This document shows positions 43,706 through 51,176 of a stretch of 64,000 bases of DNA, piece after piece. The notes below the pieces were generated by a model. The model was not told the DNA's origin. It did no database searches and was given only the letters and a program-made list of their open reading frames with translations. The translations under genes and the position numbers were made by a program. Origin of the DNA: CAVXZE01 sp964615365 (GTDB taxonomy: Bacteria; Myxococcota_A; UBA9160; UBA6930). How positions within the stretch are numbered: the stretch's first letter is position 1; the number at the start of each line of letters is the position of its first letter. The stretch is taken from assembly GCA_964615365.1 (NCBI GenBank), contig CAZTOU010000010.1, positions 62,001 through 126,000 of the forward strand. The letters run 5' to 3'.

Positions 43706-44890
43706 TCATCCCGCGGACTCGGCCCGGCTCTCCGTCCGCTCGCCGACCCATTCGAGGATCACGCGCATGGCCAGACCCAGGTTGCCGATCTGGCAGTGGG
43801 TGTGCGCGCTCTCCTCGGCGGTGAAGATGCGCCCCGTGAAGGAGCGGACGTTGGTGAGCGCGCGCGCCTGGCGGTGGAAGTGCTCGATGGGCATGTAGTG
43901 ATCGGCGTTTCCGGCCAGCAGCAGGAAGTCCTGGGTGATGCGGGAGGAGATGTGCCGGGTCGTGAACTCCCCCATGCGCCGGAAGTACTGGGAGGGTCGC
44001 TCGACGCCCATCACGTAGGTGCCGTGCTCGACGGCCCAGCGCACGAACGGGTGCGCCTCTATCTGGCGCACGACGAGCCGGTCGATGAGCGAGTCGGCCC
44101 GCAGCGCCATCAGCGTCCGGAGAATACCCCGCCAGATCGGCGGCCGTAGCGAGAGGCCGGCCTCGAACAGGTCCCAGCAGACATCGAACGCGATGACGCG
44201 CTTGATCCGCGGCTCGAAGGCGGCGGCGCGCGGCGCCAGGTAGCCCCCCAGCGAGATGCCCAGCAGGGTGACGTCGGTGAGCGCGAAGCGATCGAGCACG
44301 GCCGCGACCGGCCGCTCCCATTGCGTGGTGAAGGGGATCCCCTGGCGGCGAATCACTCCGCCCTGACCCGGGCCCTCGAAGAGCAGCGTATCGAAGCCGG
44401 CCTCGGGAATGGAGCGCATCGACGCGTAGAGCTCCTCGCCGTAGGAGTCGAAGCCGCCGTGTACGACGATGGTGCCCTTGCTCTTCACTCCGTCCGGAAC
44501 GGTCAGGTGCCATGCCGGCAGGTGGCCTCCCTGGTACGGAACCTCGGTCGTTCGCACGCGACCCGTGGCGAAGTCCTCCGCGTAGATCTCCTGGAAGAGC
44601 TTCGCCTGGCGCTCGTAGGCTGCCACTTTGTCCGGGTCGCCCTCCGCCATGAAGAACTCGGCTGCGCGCAGATAGGCGGCAGCGTGCTGGATGCGGTCTT
44701 CGGAGAGTGCCTCCTCTGCGAGGGCGAGGAACTCTCGCTTCCAGTCGTCGAGGTCGCGGATTCGCGGTGCCACGGCGCGGACGTCTTCGAGCCGTCCGCC
44801 GCCCAGGCCCACCAGGCGGTTGAGCTGGAAGTCGAGACTGACGTCGTCGTGCAGGTGGTGGACACCGACGGGAAGGTCGAGAGATGTCAC
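43706..44890 (-). CDS. Alpha/beta hydrolase (FrsA / 2,6-dihydroxypseudooxynicotine hydrolase-like)
   Basis: A 394-residue protein. A helical N-terminal cap of about 130 residues (YLRAAEFFMAEGDPDKVAAY) precedes the hydrolase core: GTIVVHGGFDSYGEELY, LLFEGPGQGGVIRRQG, nucleophile in TLLGISLGGYLAPRAAA, acid in LLAGNADHYMP and His in ESAHTHCQIGN. This is the layout of the DUF1100/FrsA group that hydrolyses C-C or amide bonds. It lies 16 bp after a TetR gene in the same direction, so it is probably the target that the regulator controls in response to its substrate. Confidence 0.85.
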   Translation of the reverse strand: MTSLDLPVGVHHLHDDVSLDFQLNRLVGLGGGRLEDVRAVAPRIRDLDDWKREFLALAEEALSEDRIQHAAAYLRAAEFFMAEGDPDKVAAYERQAKLFQEIYAEDFATGRVRTTEVPYQGGHLPAWHLTVPDGVKSKGTIVVHGGFDSYGEELYASMRSIPEAGFDTLLFEGPGQGGVIRRQGIPFTTQWERPVAAVLDRFALTDVTLLGISLGGYLAPRAAAFEPRIKRVIAFDVCWDLFEAGLSLRPPIWRGILRTLMALRADSLIDRLVVRQIEAHPFVRWAVEHGTYVMGVERPSQYFRRMGEFTTRHISSRITQDFLLLAGNADHYMPIEHFHRQARALTNVRSFTGRIFTAEESAHTHCQIGNLGLAMRVILEWVGERTESRAESAG

Positions 44891-44906
44891 GGGGGGTACC
44901 TCCGAT

Positions 44907-45482
44907 TCAGGGTTCGGCCGTCAGACGCTCGACGAGAAAGGAGATCATGCGCCTCGCCTTGCGCTTGCTGGCCCGGTGCATGATCAGACCTTCGAGGGCG
45001 GTGGAGAGGGCCTCCACCACCAGCGCGCGCCTCGCCTCGGGGACGCCGCAGCGGGAGACGGCCCTGCCGAGGTAGTGGTCGTAGCGGCGGTGGACCCGCT
45101 TGTGGAAGGCATCGATGACTCTCGACTGGTTCGACCGTTCGTGAACCGTCGCGATGAGCTGGTGCATGTCCAGCGCAGCCCACACGCCCTTGGTGAGGAC
45201 GACCTCCAGCGTCTTCTTCTCCTCACCCGGTGTCGCCCGGGCGAGCGGGCGCTCGAGCAGCTCATCCAGCCTCCGGGTCTGCAGCTCCTCCAAGGCCTTC
45301 GCGAAGAGCTCGTCCTTGGAGGGGAAGTACCAGTGAACCACGTTGGAGGCGACGCCGGCCTCGGCGCCGACCGCGGCCATGGTGGTTCCGTGGTAGCCCC
45401 GTTCGAGGAAGAGCCGCTGCGCGATGGCGAGCAGCTCGGCGGCCTTCTCGGGCCGCGGTCGGTCGCGACGAGTGGCGGGCAT
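44907..45482 (-). CDS. TetR-family regulator upstream of the hydrolase
   Basis: A 191-residue protein with a canonical TetR helix-turn-helix: AIAQRLFLERGYHGTTMAAV then VASNVVHWYFPSKDELFAKA. The ligand-binding half is divergent. The ATG at 45482 lies two bases from the first of four TCTAGA repeats and no ribosome site is evident, so the repeats probably form its operator and the transcript may be leaderless. It is divergent from the second TetR gene. Confidence 0.85.
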   Translation of the reverse strand: MPATRRDRPRPEKAAELLAIAQRLFLERGYHGTTMAAVGAEAGVASNVVHWYFPSKDELFAKALEELQTRRLDELLERPLARATPGEEKKTLEVVLTKGVWAALDMHQLIATVHERSNQSRVIDAFHKRVHRRYDHYLGRAVSRCGVPEARRALVVEALSTALEGLIMHRASKRKARRMISFLVERLTAEP

Positions 45483-45483
45483 C

Positions 45484-45525
45484 TCTAGATCGTTAGTCTA
45501 GACAACTCTAGATTGGAAGTCTAGA
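45484..45525. promoter_or_regulatory. Four TCTAGA repeats between divergent TetR genes (operator array)
   Basis: TCTAGA, itself palindromic, occurs at 45484, 45497, 45507 and 45520, with start spacings of 13, 10 and 13 bp. This is two units of TCTAGA-N7-TCTAGA separated by four bases, symmetric about the centre. Such a regular array beside two TetR genes is best read as two adjacent dimer sites. It directly precedes the start codon of the TetR gene at 45482. Confidence 0.65.
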
Positions 45526-45550
45526 GACTCCAGGATGGCGCCGGTCTGGA

Positions 45551-45580
45551 CGTACGAACATTTGAAGTGTACGATCGTAC
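45551..45580. promoter_or_regulatory. Second operator-like palindrome upstream of the plus-strand TetR gene
   Basis: GTACGATCGTAC at 45569-45580 is a perfect 12-bp palindrome, and CGTACGA occurs again at 45551-45557. The palindrome ends two bases before ATG 45583. It differs from the TCTAGA array, so the two TetR proteins probably recognise different operators. Confidence 0.55.
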
Positions 45581-45582
45581 GA

Positions 45583-46206
45583 ATGATGCCTCAGGGCCTG
45601 GTGAAGCCGGTACCCGCCACGCTCCCCCAGGCGGAGCGTCGTCGCCGCTCCATCCTCGACGCCACCCTGCGAGTCATCTCCTCCGGCGGGGTGGACGCCG
45701 TCACCCACCGCCGAATCGCAGCCGAAGCCGGCGTAGCCCTCGGCTCGACCACCTACTACTTCGCCTCGCGCGAGGAGCTGGTGCGGCAGGCGTTTCGCCA
45801 CTACATCGAGGAGGTAACCGCTGCGATCGGGTTGCTGGGGCGGGAGAGGCCTCCCGAGAGCGCGGAGGACATCGCGGAGACCCTCACCGAGGTGGCGCGC
45901 CGGGAGTTCGCGGAGCCCGCGCTGGTACTCGCCGAGTACGAGCTGATTCTCTACGCCGCCCGCGACCCGGTGCTCGCCCAGGATTTCAACGCCTACGAGC
46001 GGGGTCTCGAGGCACAGCTCGCCGGGCCACTCGAGCGTCTCGGGGCCGATCGGCCCATGGACGCGGCCCGCACCGTGATCGAGCTGATGCGCGGCTTCGA
46101 GATCGGGCGCCTCACCCGCCCCAACGCATCGATCGAGGATCTGCGCCGCCATCTGGAGCTCGTGATCTGCGCGCTCACCGGTTCACGACCGGCGGTCGGA
46201 GCGTAA
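45583..46206 (+). CDS. TetR-family regulator
   Basis: About 207 residues from ATG 45583 (or 45586); an earlier ATG at 45535 would place the palindrome inside the gene. The DNA-binding domain is SILDATLRVISSGGVDAVTH then RIAAEAGVALGSTTYYFAS, typical of TetR. The second half includes TEVARREFAEPALVLAEYEL and a helical ligand domain. It precedes the M24, flavoprotein and TIGR04076 genes in the same direction and probably regulates them. Confidence 0.85.
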   Translation: MMPQGLVKPVPATLPQAERRRRSILDATLRVISSGGVDAVTHRRIAAEAGVALGSTTYYFASREELVRQAFRHYIEEVTAAIGLLGRERPPESAEDIAETLTEVARREFAEPALVLAEYELILYAARDPVLAQDFNAYERGLEAQLAGPLERLGADRPMDAARTVIELMRGFEIGRLTRPNASIEDLRRHLELVICALTGSRPAVGA

Positions 46207-46231
46207 TCGCCACAGAAAAGGAGGAACGGTC

Positions 46232-47488
46232 ATGCTGCAGAAGCAAGAGAAGCGGATCTGGGACACCCCGCTGTATGCGGACTTCCCGCGGAGCGAGTAC
46301 CAGGATCGCGTGGGTCGCGTGCGCAAGCTGATGGAGGAGCAGAAGCTGGACGTCCTCGTCTGCTGGGACCCCGCCAACATCCGCTACTTCTCCGGCTTCC
46401 ACTCGCTGCACTACGATTCGCTCACCATATCGCCGGCGGTCCTCGTGCTTCCCCTCGAGAAGGATCCCGTGATCGCGGTTCCCGACTTCTTCGCCGGAGT
46501 CGCCCACGCCTACACCTATCTGGACGACATCCGCATCCAACCCAAGCCCCACGTCACCAAGAACATCCGGCGGATCCCCGTCGACATCGCGGACGTGGTG
46601 AAGGAGCTGGACTGCGGCCGCGGCAGGGTCGGACTGGAGACCGGGGGCTGGGGAGGCATGGCTGCGATGCGCTCGCTCAGCGACATGGACCGGTTCCGCG
46701 CGGAGCTGGGGGACACCACCCTGGTGGATGCCTGCGATCTGATCTGGAAGGTCCGCTCCATCAAGTCTGCTTCCGAGGTCGAGGCCATCAAGGTGGCGAC
46801 CCGCGCCATCATCGGCGCCTACGGGGAGGTGATCTCCAGATTCGAGCTGGGCATGAGCGAGCGCGAGGTGGCGCGAATGCTGCGAGCTGCGATTCTCGAG
46901 CGGACGGAGGACTGCATGCCGCCGATCGCGACCTGCTCCTCTCGCCCGATACCGATGCCGGACACGCCGTCCTTCTACGACGAGGTCACCCTGTCCGCCG
47001 GCGACCGCCTGGTCTTCGAGCCGCTGCCCACCTACAAGGGCTACGGCGGGAGCTGCTGCCGCTGCTTCCACATCGGTCCCATGCCGGACGAGGCCTGCAA
47101 GAAGGACGAGGGCGTCGACTACGCACAGGCCGCCGCGATCGCGGCGATCAAACCGGGCGTCCAGGCCAAGCAGCTGCTGGAGGTGATCGAGGAGGCGCTC
47201 CAGGAGAAGGCCATGGGGTCCACCATCGAGATGGCGGGACACGGGGTCGGCCTCAACATGCAGGAGCCGCCCATGATCGCCGAGGAGGAGGAGGACACCT
47301 TCGAAGCGGGAATGGTCCTGGCCATCGAGGTGTGGGTGGTCGACTGGTCCGGCGCGGGCCTGGGGGGCTCGCTCGTCCCCGAGGTCTACGGCAACGAGGA
47401 TCTCGTGCTCGTGACCGAGGATGGCTGCGACCGCTTCCCCTCCTTGCGCCGGGACATCCGGTCGCTCCCGCACCCCGGAGGTCTATGA
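46232..47488 (+). CDS. M24-family (creatinase/Xaa-Pro peptidase fold) protein
   Basis: A 418-residue protein with an N-terminal creatinase domain (LVCWDPANIRYFSGFHS, VPDFFAGVAHAYTYLDDI) and a pita-bread C-terminal domain (LIWKVRSIKSASEVEAIK, MAGHGVGLNMQEPP, VLAIEVWVVDW). In metallo-members the first ligands sit in a DxGxxxxxYxxDxTRT stretch; here it reads VFEPLPTYKGYGGSCCRCF, lacking both Asp. It is therefore closer to metal-free creatinase-type hydrolases than to aminopeptidases. A small C-N hydrolysis on a compound sensed by the TetR protein is plausible. Confidence 0.8.
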   Translation: MLQKQEKRIWDTPLYADFPRSEYQDRVGRVRKLMEEQKLDVLVCWDPANIRYFSGFHSLHYDSLTISPAVLVLPLEKDPVIAVPDFFAGVAHAYTYLDDIRIQPKPHVTKNIRRIPVDIADVVKELDCGRGRVGLETGGWGGMAAMRSLSDMDRFRAELGDTTLVDACDLIWKVRSIKSASEVEAIKVATRAIIGAYGEVISRFELGMSEREVARMLRAAILERTEDCMPPIATCSSRPIPMPDTPSFYDEVTLSAGDRLVFEPLPTYKGYGGSCCRCFHIGPMPDEACKKDEGVDYAQAAAIAAIKPGVQAKQLLEVIEEALQEKAMGSTIEMAGHGVGLNMQEPPMIAEEEEDTFEAGMVLAIEVWVVDWSGAGLGGSLVPEVYGNEDLVLVTEDGCDRFPSLRRDIRSLPHPGGL

Positions 47489-47528
47489 GGGCTCATCCGG
47501 CCGACCTGCCAACCGAGCGAGGCGCGAT

Positions 47529-48845
47529 ATGGAGAACCGGAAGGTCATCATCGTCGGAGCCGGCATCGGCGGGCTGGCGGCCGCCTACTGGCTGGGTCGG
47601 AGAGGCTTCGAGACGGAGATTCTCGAGGCCTCCGACCGGCCGGCGGGGCGGATGGTCACGCTGGAGCGCCGGGGAGATCGGGTGGATGTGGGAGCTCAGT
47701 TCTACCACACGGACTTTCGGCATGCCCCCGAGCTGATCGAGGCGGTGGGGCTCGGCCGCCAACGCCGGCCCGTCTCCGGCCTCACCCAGTACACCCTGCG
47801 CGACGGCTCCAGGCAGCTCTTCAACCCGAAGAATCCGTACATGAAGCTGCTCGGGCTGCGCGGCAATCTCCAGCTCTACCGATTCGTCCTCCGCCACGTG
47901 CTTCTCGGAATGAGGGAGGAGTCCTACCGGGTCCCCGACGAGATCCCCGACACCGACGATGTCGGCGTTCTCTCCATCTGCGATTCCCCCGCAGATCGTC
48001 GCCTGCGCGACTACCTGGTGAGCACGCTCTGCTTCGGCATGACGATGGCCGAGCCCGAGTGGTCCAGCCTCTATCACTTCATCCGTCTCTTCCGCAACAC
48101 GATCTTCGCGGGCTACTTCGGGCTGACGCGCGGCGTCTCCTCGCTGGCCGAAGCCCTGGCGGAGCATCTCCCCGTCGAGTACGAGGCTCCGGTGCGTCGA
48201 CTGGTCATGGAGAAGGATCGGATCGTGGGAGTGCAGATGGAGGGAGACGGCTCGGTCCGCAAGGCCGACCACGTGATCGTGGCGGTCACCCCGCCCGCAG
48301 CGGCGGCGCTGCTGCCCGAGCAGCTCGAAGAGCAGCGTTCCTTCTTCGACTCGGTTCTCTACACCCCCGCCGCGATGCCGGTCTTCTTCCTGGATCGGCC
48401 CCTTCGCAAGGACGTCTGGTGCTACCTCAACGATCCGGCCGGGGAGAGGACGTTCAAGTTCGCCCTCGACGCCCACGCCAAGTGTCCCGAGATGTGCCCG
48501 AGCGGCAAGGCGGCGCTGACGGGCTGGGCGGTCTACCCGAGCTCGCTCGCGCTGATGGAGCAGTCCGATGCGGAGGTCCTCGCGAAGGCGACGGAGGACA
48601 TCGAGTGGATGATTCCGGGCTTCTCGGGCTGGATCGAGGAAGCCACCGTCTTCCGGCACCCGTTCGTGAATGCCATCTATCCTCCCGGGTCCTACCGCCG
48701 CATCCTCGAGTTCCAGGAGCAGGTCAACGGGCCAAAGAACGTCTCATTCTCCAGCAGCGTGCTTTGCGGGACCAGCATGGAGGCGGCCATGTCGAGCGCC
48801 GCGGCAGCGGTGCGGCGAGTCTGTGCCTGGGGCGGAACCATGTGA
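47529..48845 (+). CDS. FAD-dependent amine oxidase / protoporphyrinogen oxidase-like protein
   Basis: 438 residues from ATG 47529. It has the dinucleotide motif KVIIVGAGIGGLAAAYWLGRRG, then EILEASDRPAGRMVTLE and VDVGAQFYHTDF, the standard opening of flavin amine oxidases. A FAD-contacting C-terminal segment is GTSMEAAMSSAAAAVRRV. Substrate unknown. It lies about 40 bp after the M24 gene and 46 bp before the TIGR04076 gene, so the three likely form one operon. Confidence 0.82.
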   Translation: MENRKVIIVGAGIGGLAAAYWLGRRGFETEILEASDRPAGRMVTLERRGDRVDVGAQFYHTDFRHAPELIEAVGLGRQRRPVSGLTQYTLRDGSRQLFNPKNPYMKLLGLRGNLQLYRFVLRHVLLGMREESYRVPDEIPDTDDVGVLSICDSPADRRLRDYLVSTLCFGMTMAEPEWSSLYHFIRLFRNTIFAGYFGLTRGVSSLAEALAEHLPVEYEAPVRRLVMEKDRIVGVQMEGDGSVRKADHVIVAVTPPAAAALLPEQLEEQRSFFDSVLYTPAAMPVFFLDRPLRKDVWCYLNDPAGERTFKFALDAHAKCPEMCPSGKAALTGWAVYPSSLALMEQSDAEVLAKATEDIEWMIPGFSGWIEEATVFRHPFVNAIYPPGSYRRILEFQEQVNGPKNVSFSSSVLCGTSMEAAMSSAAAAVRRVCAWGGTM

Positions 48846-48891
48846 GGAGACCGGCCCGGCGAGAGTGATTTGCAGCGAGAGGAGGAGCGAG

Positions 48892-49305
48892 ATGAAGGAT
48901 CCGGGGATGATCGCGGTGGCCAAGAACGTGCTCGGGATGTCCGACGAGGACATCGAGAAGATCACGCCCGAGCAGGAGCAGGGGTTCAAGAACTCCATCG
49001 AGAGCATGGGCAAGTACCAGCTGGTCGCCGAGGTGGTGAAGACCAAGTACTGCGCGGCCGGCTTGAAGTTGGGGCAGAAGATGGTGGTCAAGGGGGCCTC
49101 CATCGATCCCGAGGCGACGGACTGCCCGCTCTGCGTGGGCGCGATTGCGCCGCTCCAGCGGGCCAACGCGGTCTACATGGACCGAAGCGAGCAGGGCGGG
49201 GACATGACGGCCCCGCTCGGCGGGTTCGCCTGCATCGATCCGGGGCTGGAAGCCGGCGGGCTCGGCTCCGTCCTCTTCGAGGTCCGCGTCGAGCCCACCT
49301 CCTGA
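48892..49305 (+). CDS. TIGR04076 family protein
   Basis: 137 residues from ATG 48892 with GAGGAGGAG upstream. The end of the protein matches the TIGR04076 repeat: QLVAEVVKTKYCAAGLKLGQ, then CPLCVGAIAPLQRANAVYMD and a Gly/Cys-containing tail (GGFACIDPGLEAGGLGSVLF). The Cys residues could bind a metal or cluster. A short N-terminal segment, PGMIAVAKNVLGMSDEDIEK, resembles members found next to radical-SAM and oxidoreductase genes. No reaction is known. Confidence 0.75.
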   Translation: MKDPGMIAVAKNVLGMSDEDIEKITPEQEQGFKNSIESMGKYQLVAEVVKTKYCAAGLKLGQKMVVKGASIDPEATDCPLCVGAIAPLQRANAVYMDRSEQGGDMTAPLGGFACIDPGLEAGGLGSVLFEVRVEPTS

Positions 49306-49397
49306 GAGCCTGAGATCGCGATCGCGTGCCGAAGGGAAGCCAGCAGGTCGATCCCTGATCCGCCGGGCGTCGCGCCGTCACTACTCGGAGAGGACAC

Positions 49398-50051
49398 ATG
49401 CGCACGGCTCGAGACAATCTATGGCTCGATACATCCTACGCGCCGGGCCCGATGCTCTGGGGGGAGCACGAGGCGGATGTTGCCATTCTCGGCGGCGGGT
49501 TCACCGGCCTGGGAGCCGCCTATTTCGTCAAGCGACGCTTCCCCGACAAACGCGTCATCGTGCTGGAGAGCCAGTACGTCGGCTTCGGCTCCTCGGGACG
49601 CAACTCCGGAGGGGTGAGCGGAAATCTCGGACACAATTACCGGAACCTCAAAGAGAAGTTCGGTCCCGAGAAGTCGACCCAGCTGCACCCACTCATCGCC
49701 CGGTCCTCCGCAATCGTCGAAGGTCTGATTCGAGAGCACGACATCGCCTGCGACTACGAGAGAACCGGGAGGATGCTCGTAGCGGAAACCGAAAGACAGA
49801 AGCGCCGACTCGAGGAGGAGGTCGAGGCCTCTCAGGAAATCGGTGGAGCCGCCACCTGGCTCGACAGGGCAGAAGCGCGCAGTCACCTCGGATCGGTGAA
49901 TGTGGAAGCTGCCGTGCGATACCCGAACGAGGGCATCGTGAATCCCGTCAAGTTCCTGCGGGGCATGCGAGGGGTCGTCGATTCACTCGGTGTCGAGGTC
50001 TACGAGCATTCGCCCTGCACGCACATCGAGGTGGGGGCGAGGGTGCAGTGA
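49398..50051 (+). pseudogene. DAO-type FAD oxidoreductase, truncated after 217 residues
   Basis: The N-terminal half of a glycine/D-amino-acid oxidase-type flavoprotein is present: ADVAILGGGFTGLGAAYFVK, VIVLESQYVGFGSSGRNSGG, EGLIREHDIACDYERTGRML and GIVNPVKFLRGMRGVVDSLG. Full-length relatives have about 400-470 residues with a C-terminal FAD-contact motif; here the frame ends at VEVGARVQ-like sequence and no homologous continuation is found in the 72 bp before the next gene. It is a 3'-deleted pseudogene. Confidence 0.75.
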
Positions 50052-50123
50052 GGCAGGGCGGCTGTCGGCGTAGGGGGGCGTTGATCTTTCGCCTCGTCAG
50101 AAGAATCTGTGGGTGAATCCGGG

Positions 50124-51089
50124 CTAGATTCCGCCGCCGCCGTCGAAGAGGCCCTGCTGGGCCTGGGCCTGGGTGATGATGCTGTTCGGCGGAACACTGT
50201 GGATCAGCCAGACGTTGCCGCCGATCACCGAGCCGTGGCCGATGGTGACGCGGCCCAGGATGCTGGCCTCGGAGTAGATGACGACGTCGTCCTCGACGAT
50301 GGGGTGGCGGTCGATCCCCTTGATCGGGTTGCCATCCTCGTCGAGCGGGAAGCTCTTGGCTCCGAGGGTGACGCCCTGATAGAGCCGGACGCGCCTGCCG
50401 ATCCTGCAGGTCTCACCGATCACCACGCCGGTGCCGTGATCGATGAAGAAGCCCTCGGCGATGGTCGCGCCGGGGTGGATGTCGATCCCCGTGATGCTGT
50501 GGGCGTGCTCGGTCATCATCCGGGGGATCAGCGGAACGTCCAGCAGGTGGAGCTCGTGGGCCAGCCGGTAGTTCATCACCGCGAGAATCCCCGGGTAGCA
50601 GAAGATGGTCTCCGCCGGATTGGTGGCGGCGGGATCCCCTTCGTAGGCGGCCTGGACGTCGGTCGCCAGAAGCTCTCGCACGGCGGGAAGCCGCGCCAGG
50701 AAGCGCTGAGTGGCCGCGTCCGCCCGGGCGTCGCAGAGCCCGTCGCGCTCCTTGCAGTCGAAGCAGATCCCGCACTTGAGCTGCTGGCGCAGATCGCGCC
50801 GGACCCGGTCGAGAGTGCCCCCGATGTGGAAGGCCAGGTTCTCCTCGGTCAGATCCGAGGGACCGAAGTAGCCAGGGAAGAGCACGCTCCGAAGCGCCTC
50901 GACGATCTCGATCACCGCGTCCCGGGAAGGCAGCGGCTGGCGGGTGGCGCATTCGTGGATCTGCCGCCGGAGACCGTGGGTGGCATCCGAGAGGGCCGTG
51001 ACGAGGTCCGCGAGCTGCCCTTCCTCCCTGCTCACCAGGGGCAGCACGGTTCCGGGGCTCGCCGCTCCGTCTGTCTTGCCGCCGTTCAT
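50124..51089 (-). CDS. epsC: Serine O-acetyltransferase with Cys-rich segment
   Basis: A 321-residue protein. The C-terminal half is the left-handed beta-helix of serine acetyltransferases: ATIAEGFFIDHGTGVVIGET, VRLYQGVTLGAKSFP and SVIGGNVWLIHSVPPNSIIT, with the catalytic His and Asp in the DHGTG region and a serine-binding HPIVEDDVVIY loop. The N-terminal helical part contains LKCGICFDCKERDGLCDARA, four Cys that could bind a metal or form disulfides, unusual for CysE. It supplies O-acetylserine for cysteine synthesis, perhaps for cluster-rich enzymes of the operon upstream. 87 bp follow the glycyl-radical enzyme. Confidence 0.88.
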   Translation of the reverse strand: MNGGKTDGAASPGTVLPLVSREEGQLADLVTALSDATHGLRRQIHECATRQPLPSRDAVIEIVEALRSVLFPGYFGPSDLTEENLAFHIGGTLDRVRRDLRQQLKCGICFDCKERDGLCDARADAATQRFLARLPAVRELLATDVQAAYEGDPAATNPAETIFCYPGILAVMNYRLAHELHLLDVPLIPRMMTEHAHSITGIDIHPGATIAEGFFIDHGTGVVIGETCRIGRRVRLYQGVTLGAKSFPLDEDGNPIKGIDRHPIVEDDVVIYSEASILGRVTIGHGSVIGGNVWLIHSVPPNSIITQAQAQQGLFDGGGGI

Positions 51090-51176
51090 CGCCGTCCTCG
51101 CACCTCCCGCACCCAGACATAGTGTACCAGCGACCGCGAGCGCGGACAGGACCCTGACGCGGGGTGGTGACGGGGT

